A stretch of 64,000 bases of DNA from Sphingobium sp. AS12 (lineage in GTDB: Bacteria; Pseudomonadota; Alphaproteobacteria; Sphingomonadales; Sphingomonadaceae), in the NCBI RefSeq assembly GCF_019097845.1, contig NZ_JAHRGM010000067.1:186001-250000 (forward strand), given 5' to 3'. The position numbers were made by a program, and so were the translations under genes. Of the stretch, positions 1 through 15,000 are shown piece by piece (the first letter of the stretch is position 1; every line of letters begins with the position of its first letter). The notes beneath the pieces were generated by a model. It was not told the origin of the DNA. It ran no database searches and worked only from the letters and a program-made list of their open reading frames with translations.

Positions 1-3000
1 TCGACGCGACCTATACCGGGCCTCTGGCGCAGGAACTCACCGCGATCGTGCCGGATACGGAACCGGGCGTCTATTATGTGATGGTGCGCGGCTATAGCGG
101 CCCGGACGAAGGCAGTACGGTACGGCTGATCGCCGATCTGATGCCGATGGTGATCACCAGCATAGACACCGATACCGGTGGCGACAGCCGCTATGTCACC
201 ACGACGATCAAGGGCGCGCGCTTCCACGAGAATGCGATCCTGAAGCTGTCCCGACCGGGCATTGCCGAGTTTGAGCCGGTCGCTTGGGAAGTGGTCGACA
301 GCAGCACGATCATCGCGACGTTCGATTTTACCGACGCGCCGCATGGCCTATACGATCTGAAGGTTACCAATCCTGATGGTGCCGAAACGGTCGAACCCTA
401 TCGTTTCCTGATCGAGCGTGGGATCGAACCTGAAGTCACGATTGGCGTGGGTGGGCCGCGTGTCATACTGGCGGGCGATCAGGCGACCTATTCGATCGCG
501 CTCCAGAATATTTCCAACCTCGATGCGCCCTACACCTTTTTCCAGGTCGGCGTGCCGGAACTCAATTACAACCAATATGTCTATGGCCTCAAATTCCTGG
601 AATTCTTCACCAATGTGCGTGGTATTCCAGAGGGCACAGAGGGTAGCGACAATGCCAATGTCCCCTTCATCAACCTGGAATCGATCACCAATACCAACGG
701 GCAATTGCTGACATCGGGCTTCCTGTTCGACCAGCCGGCTGACGGCTTTGGCGGCTTCACCGTCAACATCCGCACCTATCCCGGCCTTAAGGAAATGGCG
801 GATCGTGCCTTCAGCGCATTTCAGGACAGGATGAACAGCCTGTTCCCCGATCTCGCGCCGATCCTGGACGGTGGCGAGGGTGGCCTTGGCGACTGGTGGG
901 AAGCGGTCAAGGACAAGGTGAGCGAGATCATGCCTGCCGCGCGCAGCACGCTCGATCAGCTCGATTTCGTCGGCCTTTATCAGCAGAATAGCGCCGTTCC
1001 GAGCAAGGATGAAATCCCGTTCATCCCGTTCCGCTTCCATATTGTCGCGGCGGCCACGACGATGACGCGGGCCGAATTTGTCGACTTCCAGTCGAAGGAG
1101 GCGCGCGATCTGCGCACCGCGATCCTTGAGGCGAATGATGCGCCCGCACCCTTGCTGGCGCTGGCCGCCGATGAAGGGCAGTGGACCGACCTCTATCTCG
1201 CCGCGCTGGAGCAGGCCGGTCTGCTGCGCGACGAGCAGGACGTTCCGCCCATTCGGACGAAACAGCATATTGTCAGCCTGATGACGACGCTGGCATCGGG
1301 CATATTGTTCGGCCCCGGCGGCTCTGCGGTCCGCTCCACGGGCGATCTGCTCGCCTTCTTCGATCAGGTCCGCGCCTATTACGGGCATCAGGACGGGCTG
1401 ATGGCGGCCATCGAATATATGGACCCGCGCCATAGCGACAAATATGATGGCGAGATACCGGTTCCGGCGCTCCCGGTGCGGGCGGACTATGATCTGGGCC
1501 TGTCCACGCCCACCCATTTCGAAGCGTTCCGTATTTTCGTGCCATGGGTGCCGTTCGACCAGCGCGGTGCAGGGTTGCCCGCTGATTTCCAGATCAACGG
1601 GCCGGAGCCGGTGGATGGGCAGGAATTTGCCCAGCTGGATTTCTCGCGCTTCTTCGCCAGCGAGGGTCAGGTCAACCGGCTGGCATCGATCACTGGTCCG
1701 CAGACGCTGGATACGCAGGGCTGGCTGCCGGGCGCGGCGGAGCTGCCCTATACGGTCAGCTTCGAAAATGCGGCGGGTTCGGCGCGTTATACGAATGAAA
1801 TCCAGGTCGTGACCACGCTCGACCCCGATCTCGATCCGCGCAGCTTCCGCCTTGGCGACATCAAGATCGGCGATATCAATATCGACGTGCCGGATGGCCG
1901 CACCAGTTTCGACGCCGAGATCGACTTTACCGCTACCCGCGGGTTCATCCTGCGGGTGAGCGCAGTGCTGGACCTGTTCCAGCAACCGGCAAGCGCCAGC
2001 TGGCTCATCCAGGCGATCGACCCGCTGACAGGCGAAGTCCTGCAGGACGCGACCCGCGGTCTGCTGGCCCCCAATGATGCCAGCGGCACGGGCGCGGGCT
2101 TTGTCAGCTATACCATCGTCCCTGCGGACGATGTGGCGACCGGTGAGCGCATTTCCGCGTCCGCACGGGTGCTGATGGATGGCTTCGCACCCGAAGACAC
2201 TATTGTCCTGAGCCAAATGATCGACGCCGCCGCGCCGACCAGCACGCTCACCGCCAAAAGAGTGGGCACGACAGCCAATTTCGAGGTCAACTGGCGCGTT
2301 CTGGACGATGTCGGGGGTTCCGGCGTCAAGCATGTGACGCTTTATGCCGCTGAAAATGGTGGCGATTTCAAAATCTGGCAGCGGATGTTGCCCGATGTCA
2401 GCGGTGCGCTCGTCTTTGAGGGCGAGGCCGGCAAAAGTTATGAATTCCTGGCACTGGCGACCGATATTGCGGGCAATCGCGAAGTGCCAAAGCCCGGCGT
2501 CAACGCCATTTCGGACGGGTCCAGCGTCAATCTGGGCGGTGTGCCCACTGTACCCGACACGACGGCACCCAATTTCGGGCAGCCACCCGCACCCACGCCG
2601 GAGCCTTCGACCAACGCGCTTTTCACGCAGGCCGAAGCGCTGGTCCCCGCCGCGGCTCCGCTGAGCGCGCCGAGCGAATTTGATTCCGTCCTAAGCCCCT
2701 TTGTCGCCCGCGCTTTCGCCACCGGCATCACGCGCAGCACGACCGAAATCGGCCCGATGGCGATTGTCGAGACACCGGAGGGCGACTTCCTGGTTTCCGG
2801 CGGCACCAATCGCGGCACGATCTGGAAATTCAGTGGGCAAGGCGGCGCAGCGGCAACACCGTTTGCCGAGCTGGACACGGCCATTTTCAACATGGCCTTC
2901 GATGCAGACGGCGGGCTGTGGGCGACCACGGGCGGCGGGCCGCTGCTGAGGCTCGATCCGCAGACCGGGGCGATTCTCGACCGGTTCGGCGATGGCGTCA

Positions 3001-6000
3001 CCATTGCGCTGGCGGTGCATCCGACCAACGGCAATATCTATGTGTCGACGAACAGCGGCATTTCGATCTTCAACCCCGACGATGGCAGCTTCACCCAGTG
3101 GAGCAGGGACGAAAATCTGCGCGTCGGCAGTCTGGCTTTCGACAATGATGGTGCATTGTGGGCGGTGACATGGCCGGACCGCAAGCAGGTCGTGCGTTTC
3201 ACGGATCGCGCGCGCGCGGAAACCATGCTCACCTTCGACGCGCCAGCCGATTCGCTGGCTTTTGGCCAGGCAGGGACGCGGCTCGACGGATTGCTGTTCG
3301 TCACGCACACCGCTGGAACTGTCGATGATGCGGGTCTCGCGGAACCCGGCGGCGCACTGACCATGGTGGATAGCGCGACTTTGCGGCGGATCGACGTGGC
3401 CAAGGGCGGATCGCGCGGCGATGTCGTCATCACGACCAGCGATGGCCGTGTGCTGGTCAGCCAGAGCAACCAGGTCGACATCATCGCGCCTGCCACTGCG
3501 CCCGTCGTCGTCGCTACAAATCCGTCTCCCGGCGCGCAGATCGCACTGCCGCAGGCCTTCCTGTCGGTCACGTTCGATCAGGACATGTTCGCCGGATCGG
3601 CCAGTCAGGCCGGATCGGTGACCAATGCCGAATATTACACGCTTAATCACGCCACGCTGGGCGCGCAGCAAATCCGCGCCGTCACCTATGATGCGGCCAG
3701 CCGGACCGCTTATCTCAACGTCGGCAATATCCCAGCGGGCGATTACACGCTGACCATCGGCGCACCGCTGACATCGGCGAACGGCCAACGCATGGGCGTC
3801 AACTATCAGACCGGATTTGCAGCGTTCGAGGATATCTCGACCCTTGTCGATATATTGTTCGAAGATACCCGGCTGGACCGTGAGACGGGCACCATCTCCT
3901 ACAAGGTGACGATTACCAACAAGACTGACGGGCCGATCACCCTGCCTGCCTTGCTGACGATCGACCCGCTGGGCGGTTTCCCCGGCGTTCCGCTGGGCGC
4001 GACCGGCCAGACTGACGACGGACGCTTCCTGATCGACCTGTCCGGTGCGTTGCCGCCTGATGGGATATTGGAGGCAGGCGAAAGCACGTCCGGCCGCACG
4101 GTTTCGATCACGACTTCGGCCAATCGCCGGCTTGATTTCGTGACCGGCATCGTTGCGAATGCCGTCCCCAACACCGCGCCGTCCTTCGTCAGTGTGCCCC
4201 CGCAATCGGCGACAGTCGGCACGCCGCTCAGCTATCAAGTTGTAGCGAACGATGCCGAAGGGCAGCCGGTATCCTTCGGATTGCTCACCGCGCCTGCGGG
4301 CATGACGATCGACGCGACGACCGGCCTGCTGCAATGGACGCCGCCCGCCGGTACTGCATCAATCACCCCGGTGGTGATAGAGGCGTTCGATGCACGCGGT
4401 GCCGTCTCGCTCCAGCGTTTCGTGCTGGCGATCGCCGGGGGCAATCGTGCGCCGGAATTCACATCGTCGCTTTCCGCCGTGTCGAGCGGGGAAGGGCAGT
4501 TGTTCGAGTTCGAGCTGGTCGCGGTCGATCCTGAATCGCAGCCGCTGACCTATTGGGCGGACGGGCTGCCTGCCGGGGCGACATTCGATCCTGCGACGCG
4601 GGCCTTCTCCTGGTTGCCGGGCTATGAATCGGCGGGAACCTATGATGTCCGCTTCTTCGTCACCGATGGCCTGTCCCGTGACGAGGTGGTTGTCACCCTG
4701 TTCGTTGCCGAACGGAACGAGCCGCCACAGGTGGTGCCTGTTGCCGACAGGATTGCGCGCGAAGGCGATCTCGTCAATTTTCGGATCAATGCCAGCTCGC
4801 GCAGCGATCGCGAACTGTCCTATGGCGCGGAAACCCTTCCCTTTGGCGCGACGCTGAACCCGACGACCGGCGAATTTACCTGGACGCCCAACTATATCCA
4901 GAACGGTGTCTATGACATCGCCTTCTTCGTCACTGATGGTGAAACGCTGGTGCGGTTCGTCACAAAGATCACCGTCGGCAATGCCAATGCCGCCCCGGTG
5001 TTCGACCAGCTTGAGGGGTGGCAGATACTCGAAGGCCAGCAGCTTGCCTTCAACGTATTCGCCTTCGATCCCGACAACCCATATTATACGCCCGCTCTGC
5101 GCAACGGCGAAAATGGGGAGGCGGTTGAAACCAGCGAGACGTCGCGGACCGTAACCGTCGAGTTGATCGGCGACATCCCGCCCGGCGCCACATTTGATCC
5201 CGACACCTATGATTTCACCTGGACGCCGACCAATGCGCAGGCTGGCGACCATGTCGTGCATTTCCGTGCGACCGATAATGGCGACGGGACGGGCGTTCCG
5301 CTAACGACGGACATCATCGTTCCGATCAGCGTGTTCAACCAGAACCGCCGTCCGGTGGTCAGTCCCATTGAGAATGTGACGGTTGCCAAGGATGCGGTCC
5401 TGGAAATTCCCGTCAGCGCGAGCGACGCGGATGGCAATCCGCTGGTGTTGGCTCTGCGCAACGAAAGCCCGTTCCGTCCGCTGCCCAATTTCATCACCTT
5501 CGTCGATAATGGCGACGGGACCGGCAAGATCCGCGTCGCGCCCGGCGCCAATGCGCGCGGGGACCATGTCGTCATCGTCACCGCGACCGACGACGGGGAC
5601 GGATCGGGCGAGCCGCTCGGCGGCGGCTATGCCTTCACTATCAAGGTGACCAGCCCGAACGAGGCGCCGGAAATCGGCTATGTCGGCGATGTCGTGGCGG
5701 TGATCGGCGAGACCATGAAGGTGGTCGTCAATGTCACCGACATGGATCAGGACGCACTGACCTATGCGGTTGCCGGGCTGCCCGGAGCCACGATCACGCC
5801 CACCAGCATTTACGGCAAGGCGCTGATCGAATGGACGCCAACAGTGGCGCAAGCCGGCAGCCATGATGCTCTGGTGACGGTGACGGATTCGGGCAGCGGC
5901 GTCGTCACGCCCGTGAGCGACACCGCATCGTTCAAGGTGGTCGTGCGCGCCACAAATGCCGCGCCGCAACTGGCCCCGGTGGGCAATCATAGTATTACGG

Positions 6001-9000
6001 AAGGCGAAGCCCTTGCGTTCACCCTGGCAGGGGCTGACGCGGACAATGACCGGTTGACCTTCACGATGAGCGGCGCGCCGGAGACGGCTTCGCTCGATCC
6101 TGTAACCGGCGCATTTGTCTGGACCCCGCCGCTCAATTCCAGCGGCGAATATAGCGTCACCTTCTCCGTCAGCGACGGCCATTCCAGCAGCAGCGAAACG
6201 ATCATATTGACCGTCGCCAATGCCAATCAGGCACCGGTGTTCGTGCCGATGGGCCTGCAACTGGCGCGGGAGGGCGCGCCGATGGTGTTCCGCATCATCG
6301 CGGGCGATCCCGATGCCGACCCCGTCATCTATCAGGCCCCCAACGGCTTGCCCGAAGGGATGTTGTTCATCCCTGCGCGCGGCGAGATCCAGTGGACGCC
6401 GGGCTATGCGCAGGCCGGGGATCATATCCTGCGCTTTACCGCAACCGACCCGCTGGGCGCGGTGGATAGCATCGACGTCATGGTCCGGGTGGCCAACGTC
6501 AATCGTCTGCCGGTGCTGGACGAGGGGTATCACGCCTTCCTGATTGGCGAGGAAAAGCGTTTCACCGTCCGGGCAAGCGACCCCGACAGCGAGGATGTCC
6601 TGACATTTTCCGCCGAGGATTTGCCGGAAGGTGCGAGCTTCGATGCTGTTACCGGCGAATTTGTCTGGACCCCTGGTCCCGGTCAGGCGGGCGATTATGC
6701 CGTCACCCTGATTGCCGATGACGGACGGGCAAAGGTGCGCCAGACGATATTGCTGCGCGCGACGATCGATCCTGTGCCGCCAGTCGTCCGCCTGGAGCTG
6801 ACGCCCAGCTTCCCGGCTGCGCCGGGCCAAAATGTGCTGATCCACGCCGTGGCCGACAGCCTGGCGGACATCACATCCCTGCGCGTTCTGCTCGACGGCC
6901 AGGAGGTGCTGCTTGATGCGAACGGGCGGGCAACGGTGGTGGCCGGTTCGCCAGGCAAATATAGCTTCACCGTCACTGCGGGGGATGCCGACGGTGGCGA
7001 AAAGACGATTACGCAAATCCTTAAAGTGCGCGACCCGCTGGACAAGAATGCGCCGAGCGCGCTGTTCGACGGGGCCATTGACGACGCTATCGTCACTTCG
7101 ACCCTGGCGATCACCGGGACCATCGACGACAGCAATCTCGACGGCTGGACGCTGCAATTGATCGACGGGCAGGGTGATGTCACCCTGCTGGGCGAAGGCG
7201 GCACCAACCTTGCTGGTACGCTCGCGACGCTGGACGGGCGCACCCTGGCCGACGGATTCTATCGCCTGCGGCTCACCGCCACCGACATTTCCGGCCGGAC
7301 CAGCGTGGACAGCGCCACGATCGAACTGCGCACGGGCGCGGACAAGACGTCCCGCTATACCACGCAGCATGTCGATATCTCGACCGTGCTGGGCGGCGTG
7401 CCGTTCGATCTGGTCAGGGCCTATGACAGCATCACGGGCAAATGGACGTTCCTTGGTCTTGACGCTGATATCGTCACCAGCGTCGGCAGCCAGCCCAACG
7501 CAGGCGGCGCGTTGCCCGCGTTCGAGATTGGCACGCGATTGTTCCTCACCTTGCCCACGGGTGAAAGAGCGGGCTTCACCTTCAGCCCCGTTGAGGAGGT
7601 CATCGGCGGGCAGACCTTCTACCGCCCCGCCTGGACGGCTGATGGCACACATGGCTGGCAGTTCAGCTCGATCGATGTCCAGCTTCGCAAGATTGGCGGC
7701 AAATTCTACGATGTGGATAGCGGTGCGGCCTATAATCCTGGTTCGCCGGTGTTCGGCGACCGTGACTATGCCCTGCGTGCGCCTGACGGCACGATCTACA
7801 TTCTCGACAGCCAGCGCGGCACGGTCGAAATTCAAATGGCCGAGGGCAAGCTGCTGATCGGCGACAGCGGCGTCACCGCGCTGGGCGGCGATGCGCTGCG
7901 CTTCCTGCATGATGCGCGGGGCAATGTTACCCAGGTCACCGATGCAACAGGCAAGGCAAGCATCTATAGCTGGGACGAGGATAACCAGCTGACTGCATTG
8001 CGCGATCTCGTGACCGGGGCTGGCATCCGCTATGGCTATGTCGATGGCCGGCTGGCGCTTGAGGTGCCTTCATCGGGTGCAGGCAAACGGATCGTCAATA
8101 ATGGCGACGGCGCCGTGGTGACGGAAGCGATTGTCGCGGATCTGGCGACCCCGGCGACCTTCACCGGCCAGACGGTATCGGGCAATCTTGGCGCAGGCGG
8201 CGCGGAAAGTTTCGCGTTCACCCTGCGCGAAAGCGAATTGGAGGGGCTGCCCAACACATTCGTTATCCTTAGGGTAGAGACCACAGGAACGGTAACGCCC
8301 CAGATCGCAGGGCTGCCCCCTCTGGCGAGCGCCCAGGCTGGCGGCAAGCTTGTGACCCTGTTCGCGCTGTCCACATCGGGTCTGCACGAGTTGCGAATGT
8401 CTGGCAGTGGTGCCTATTCCTTCGAGATGCGCGCCGCGGGCGATATAAACGGCGATGCGAAGGTCGATGGGCTGGACAGCGCCGCCGTTGTGGCCGCGCT
8501 CGCCGGATCGGATGTCAGTGGCGATGGCGTGACGGACGCGATCGACAATCAGATCGTGGCTGCCAACTATGGTTTCCGTGCAAACCAGTCGCCGGCGATC
8601 GCCGCCACGATTCCGCTGGAAAAAACCCATGTCGACTTGCAGCGTTATGTCGATCTGACCAAGCTGGCGACCGACCCGGATGGCGACCGTCTCTATTTCC
8701 GTATCGTCGGGGCGACAGGCGGAGCGGCTGCCCTGGCCGCCGACGGGCGTGGCGTCCTGTTCACCCCGACCGCCGGCTATTCGGGCGCGGCGTCGATCCG
8801 CTTTTCGGCCGATGACGGCTTTGGCAGTTCGGCCGAAGGCGTCATCGACATCAACGTTTCCGATGCCGCCTTGCTGTCCTTGAATTTCGCGCTGCGTCAG
8901 CCCGCCTTTGCGGCACCAGGCGAAAGTGGCGGCGTGGGCCTTATCGGTCAATTTGCCGATCAGGCCGATGTTGCGCTGCCCTATTCCTATGTGACGGCGA

Positions 9001-12000
9001 GCGTCGGCCATCCCGACATCGTCCGTTTGGGCACGGACGGGACATTATTGGCTCTGGCTCAGGGGTCGACCTATCTGAAGGTCTCACGCGGCAATATCGC
9101 GGCGGCTACGTCGCTGACGGTGGGCGAACCCGATAGCGTGCATGAGTTGATGACGCAGATTTACGGGATCAACGCCTATCCCGACAGCGTCACCTTGCTG
9201 CCCAACGGCGGTTCACGCGCCATTATCACCAGCCTTGATCCAACGGAGGAAACCTTCGCAAACGGCGCGGCGGCAGGGACGGTCTATGTATCCGCCGACA
9301 GCGCGATCGTGACCGTCGATGAAAACGGCCTGATGCGCGGGGTCGGTGCCGGATCGACCTTTGTCACCGTGATCAACGGGTTCAGCGAGGATCGGGTGAT
9401 GGTGTCCGTCACGCCGCCGGTCGTTGGGGATGATGTTGCGGTCAATGGCGCTGCGGGCGCCATCGTGCAGAATGCCGATGGCGTCCAGATCGCCTTTGGG
9501 CCGGGTGCGCTGAGCGGCAATGCCACGGTCACGATCGATACGCTGACGGAAGCAGAACTGCCCATCGTCATGCCCGCGACCGATGCGTTCCACTTCCTGA
9601 GCGCATTCGACCTTCAGGTCGATGGCGCAGAATTCAACGACACGGTCCAGATCGCGGTGCCGGTAACCGGCAATCCGGGGGATCAGGTCTGGTTCTTTGC
9701 CAGCGTTGATTTGCCACTTGGTCCAAATGGCGAGACTATCCCGGTCTGGACGGTCATCGATTCCGGGGTGATCGATGCCGACGGCATGGCACGGGCCAAG
9801 TCGCCGCCATTTCCGGGCCTGAGCAGGCGTGGCGCGGTTCTGGTCGCGGGCGCGGCCAAGCCGTTGCCGATCCTGCGGCTGAACGTCGGCTTCACCGCGC
9901 TCAATGCGCTGGTATTCGCGCCTGCCATCGGCATTGCGGCTGTTGGCGGCCTGGCTGGCGCGACGGTCGCGCTCGGTCTGGCTGGCGCTGCCGTCGGGTC
10001 GATCGCGCTGCCGCTGTTTGCGCAGCTCAAGGAGATCCAGATTTACGCCGATCTGGCGAAGGATCAGGACGCCGTCCGCCGGATCGACCTGTCACCTGAA
10101 TTCACGCAGGCGGAACTGAATGACGGCAAGACGATCCTTGCCAATTTCCCGCCACAGGCCTTCCAGTCCGACAAGGGACCGATCGTCTCCAGCGTCGCAT
10201 CGCTGGTCGCCAATGACGGCAGCACGTCCGTCACGATCACAGGGCTTGACTTCATCGATGGTGAAGCCGGATCGATCAGCGCAAAGACCAGCAATGTCCG
10301 GGTCGTCCTGACCCACGGATCGAAGCGGGTTGTGATATCCGATGCAGTCATAACCGGCAGCATTGGCGGGACACAGCGACTCAGCTTCACGGCACCGCCC
10401 ACCGTCCTGCTGGGGGCCAGTGATATCACGATCGTCCGCCCGGCTGTCGGATCGTTCGGGTCGGCGAGCGGCGAACCCAATGATTTCACCGAACTGGTCG
10501 AAAGCGCGGTCGTCAAGATCGACAATAAGGCGGGATATGCCTTTGTCGGCGATGCGAAGGGCGTGCAGATCATCGATCGCAAACTCTCGTTCGAAACGAC
10601 ACAGGCTACGGACCAGCTGATCGCCCGTATCGATCTGGGCGCGCCGGTCAGGGAAATCGTCGTGACCGGCGATCTGGGCGCAGCTTTTGTGGCGACCGAA
10701 AAGGGTATTGCCGTCATCGATACGCTGACGCTGCGCCAATATGATCTCAATCCCAATAGCGACAATGATTTCATCAAGGTCGAGGGCGGGGTGGTCACGG
10801 CGCTCGCGGTCGATACGGAGAATGGCTATCTCTACGCCGCCGGGCTGGGCAAGGTCTATGTCATCAACATTGATCCGGGCCGGGACAATTATCTGAAGGT
10901 CGTCGCCGACCCGCAGCATACGCTGAACATGGAAATCACCAGCAAGGGTGAACAGTTCGGCCATATCACCAGCATGGCACTGAATGCCGATGGCACCCGC
11001 CTCTATGTGGGCCTGCCGGTATCCGAAATGTTCGGTCAGCGCCCCTGGATCAACAATCAGAACAGCGATGCCGGCCTGATCATGGTCGTCAACGTCGACG
11101 AGGAGCAACGCCCGGCCGAGGATCAGGCCAATATCCACGGATGGCGCACGGTTGTCGACAAGGTGGCGGCGGGCATCGAGGTGTTCGATATCCAGCCGAC
11201 GGTCGATCCCAACAAGATGGTGTTCGTTGCGCGCGGGGACCGCAATCGTGGTGCCAAGTTGCTGGAGCGCACGCCTGCCGGAACGCACATCGTTACCCAG
11301 GTTGCGACCCTGACCATGGGTCAGGAAATCGGCGTGTTCGAACAGCCGTTCACTATCGCCGGGCTGGTCATCAGCGTCGACAAGAAGCGCAGCACCGATG
11401 AAGGCCGCTTTTCGATCGGCCGGGTGCCGGACCTCAACGTCCATAATGCGTCGGGCATCGCAGTCACGCCGGACCTTGAATATATGTTTGTCGCCGATTG
11501 GGGTTTGCCGACCCTCTATTGGTATCGCGACCTGGATTACTCGCAGCTGGTCGATGAATTTTACCGGGTCGGTTCCAAAATTCTGGTCATCCAGGATCCC
11601 TTCGGGCCGAACCGTCGGCTGGTGGGGGCGACTACGCCGGTTCCGTTCGCGTTCCTGGAGGAACTGCGTGTCGATAGCTCCGGCACCAAGCTTTACGCCA
11701 ATTACCGGGGTGCCGGTAACATCGTCATCCTGGACATCAACAAGGTCCGCGACATCGCCAAGCGCAGCGATTTCGACAAGCTGCTCGTGGAGTTTCAGGA
11801 CAAAGCGATCGATAATCCCAACTATCCATTCGATATCTATAATGAATCCACCGGCCAGGGTGCCGTCGACGTCACCCGGCATGGGCGCGGACTGGCGCTC
11901 AATGCCATCCAGGCGCTCAATCTGCTCACCCCGACGACCGAACTGGACCTTCACGGCGACAACCCGCCGCCGCTGACTTTCAAGTGGGAATTCGATCCGA

Positions 12001-15000
12001 CGCTGATACCGGCCGGATCGGTGATGAAAACCAGCTTCTATCTCAGCACCCTCGCGCCCGGCGACGGGCTGTGGCCGGACGATCCGATCCGCGAGAGAGG
12101 CTTGCTGCAACAGCCCGACTGGCAGGGTTCCGACAAGCATCCCAGCCGCATCTTTACCAAGCTGGACCTGGCATCGGGCAAATGGCGGGTCTTGGCGAGC
12201 GGCGAAGTGGTGTCGGATGGGGCACTGCCTCCCGGCAAATTTGAACTGACGTTCGACCCTGAATTTGCGCGCGTTCTGACCGGTGGCCAGACCTATTTCT
12301 GGGGCGTCCGTTCGACAGAATTTGGCATTCGCGATTTCCGGCAATTTACCGTTCTGCCTGACAAGGTGCCGGCCGGCACGTTCAACGGCGTGACCGTACT
12401 GACCCATGGTTTCCAGCTGGACGGCATCTGGACCGACAATGATTCCTTCCACCAGCCCGCGGCTTTCCAGGAAATGGGAGAGATGATCTCGCGTCTGGGC
12501 GGGGGCGGCATCGTCCTGCTCTATGACAAGAATGAGGGCACCTGGGTGGACATGAACAACCCGACCAGGGTTGTCACTGGTGATATGCTGGCAGCCTATG
12601 CCGGCAAGCCTGTCGTGCTGATTTCGGACTGGGTCCGCGAATCCGCCCATGCCGAAGCCGGCTTCTCCGAAGCTGCCGCCGACGCGCTATTTGCCGCGCT
12701 CATGGATCTGGACGCGGAATCGAGCAATACGCTGCTCAGCTCGCCTCTGCATTTCATCGGCCATTCACGCGGCACGGTGGTCAATAGCGAGATCATCCAG
12801 CGCCTTGGCTATTATGGCCGGGTCACCAGCGGCATCCACATGACGACGCTGGACCCGCATGATTTCGTCCAGGATTCGCTGGATATTCCGGTCAATACCC
12901 TGCTGAACATCGCGAAGGCCTATAGCAGTTTCAAATCGCTTGCGCTGGCCGTGCGTTCGGTCGCCACGGCTGTCGGTGCGGTCAGCACGGCGGTAGGCTC
13001 CGGTGGCCTTTCGCTGGTAGCGACGGGGGCGATCCTGGGCGGTGTTGGCAAGGGCATGGTCGAGGCGGCGGGTGCCGCCAAGATGGCGTTCCGCATTCAG
13101 AAATTCCAGGATCTGGCCCAGACGCTGGGCGTGCAACTTGATCCGGTAAAGTTCGGCGATTTCCTCGATCCCGACGTCAAATTGTGGTCGAACATCAGCT
13201 TCAGCGACAATTATTATCAGGATGCCGCCTCGCAGACTTTCACGACGGCCACGCCCAACGGGCGCGATATCGGCCCGACGGATATTTCGCGATATCTGGG
13301 CGGCGTCGTTCCGGGCGTATCCGGGTTCAATCTGGACGATTTCGCCGGATTGGGGGCAGGTGGCCCGCATAGCCGCGTGTGGCAATGGTATGCCGGCACG
13401 ATCGACACAAACATGACCAAATTCCAGGGACTGGATATCTATCGGCGCATCACCGACGATGGCATACGCCCCAAAGTGTTCGGCCTGCCGTCGCTCGACC
13501 AATGGAATATGGAGCCATGGTATTTTGTCGATCCGGGCAAGGTGACAAGCTCCAGCATGTCGGTGCGCATCGGTGCGGCGAACCAGATGGTCACCGGCAA
13601 CACGACATCCACGACTCATTTCAATATCACCGACGGCGTGGGGACCGGCTGGTTCTATTCGGCTGCAGGCGGCGGGGCGGATTTCCGGCCGATCATCAGC
13701 GGTGGCGAGGTCGATGTCACCAAGGACAATAGCGAGGCACCCAACCCTGGAGGTTCCGCCGTCCAGAGCATCTTCAACGGCAATTTCGAACAGGGCACCC
13801 GCGAATCGCTCAATGTCCATCTGGAGCGTATTGCGACCGGTGAACTGGCCGACGATGCCGGTCGCTTCCCGATTTCTTACGAAATTCCCGGCTTCGCATT
13901 TCATGGCGGGCAGGGGTTCAAGCTCGATCTGCTTGGCCTGCCCGATGCCGATGCCATCGGCAAGATCGATGTCGCGGCGCTGTTCATGGTCAACACCAAT
14001 CCCCAGGCGCTGGTCAAGAAGGTGCTGGTCAAGATTTGGGAGGACTTTTTCGACAGCCAGGTCAGCCTTGCCAACCAGATCACGATCGGCAATTTCAAGC
14101 TGCCGACGTTGAGCTTTGTCGAGGCGAAGCTGGCTGCAAAGGTGATCGGCTGGGCGGGCTTTGATGCCGGCAAAAAGATCGACATGGTCAACAAATATTT
14201 CAAAGCGACCAACAAGGTGTTCAAAGCCGCTGGCATGGCGACAGAGGCGCTCAATGACGGCCTGAACACGCTGGTCGAAAGCACCGGCGTCACCATGTCC
14301 CTGGGTGAGGATACGAAGGATGAGGCGGGCCTGAACCGCTTGAAGGCCTATGTCTCCAACGCGATCGAAAACGGCTTCGACAAACTGTTCCCCAATCAGG
14401 ATAATTATTCGCTGATCATGGGGGCCAGCGCCGCCCTCACCAAGATCATCGATTCCTTCCTGCCCGATGGTGACATCTGGGAAGCGATCAAGATGGAGAC
14501 GCGACGGATCCTGCCGGGGCTGGATTCGATCACCCACAATTTCGTCTATGTACCGAAGGATCAGCCCTATCTAACCTTCAAGGTGTACAAGCCCTATATG
14601 TTGCAGCCCGGCGCGAAAATTCGCGTGCGTTTTGAAGGGGCGGGACTGCCGACAATCGATGCGCTGGTCGCCAATCAGGAGGCGGGCGCGCGGCAGGTCG
14701 ATCTGGGCACCGGGATGTTCACGTCCAGTGAATTTTCGGTCATCGTTCCCGACGAATATAAGGGCCGTTCGGCGACGATCACGATCACCCATGAAAATAT
14801 GGCGCCGACCGCGGAGGACAAGCAGGATCTGGAGGACGCGGCATTCATCGACGCGATCACCAACGCGGCCAAGGATCTGGGGACGGCGGTCAGCCAGATA
14901 TATCTGCTCGACGATCTTCGCTTCACGACGGTCGCGGCGATGAATGGCGTCATGCCCGGTTCGCCGCAGGTCGCGGCCGAAGGTGTCGCAATCACGCCTG

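Noticed and set aside
5301..12650. Long open frames on the minus strand opposite the giant gene (about 869 and 852 codons)
   Set aside because: They are mirror images of GC-rich codon bias in the plus-strand gene, rich in Arg, Gly, Ala, Asp and His without any recognisable domain, and have no ribosome-binding sites.
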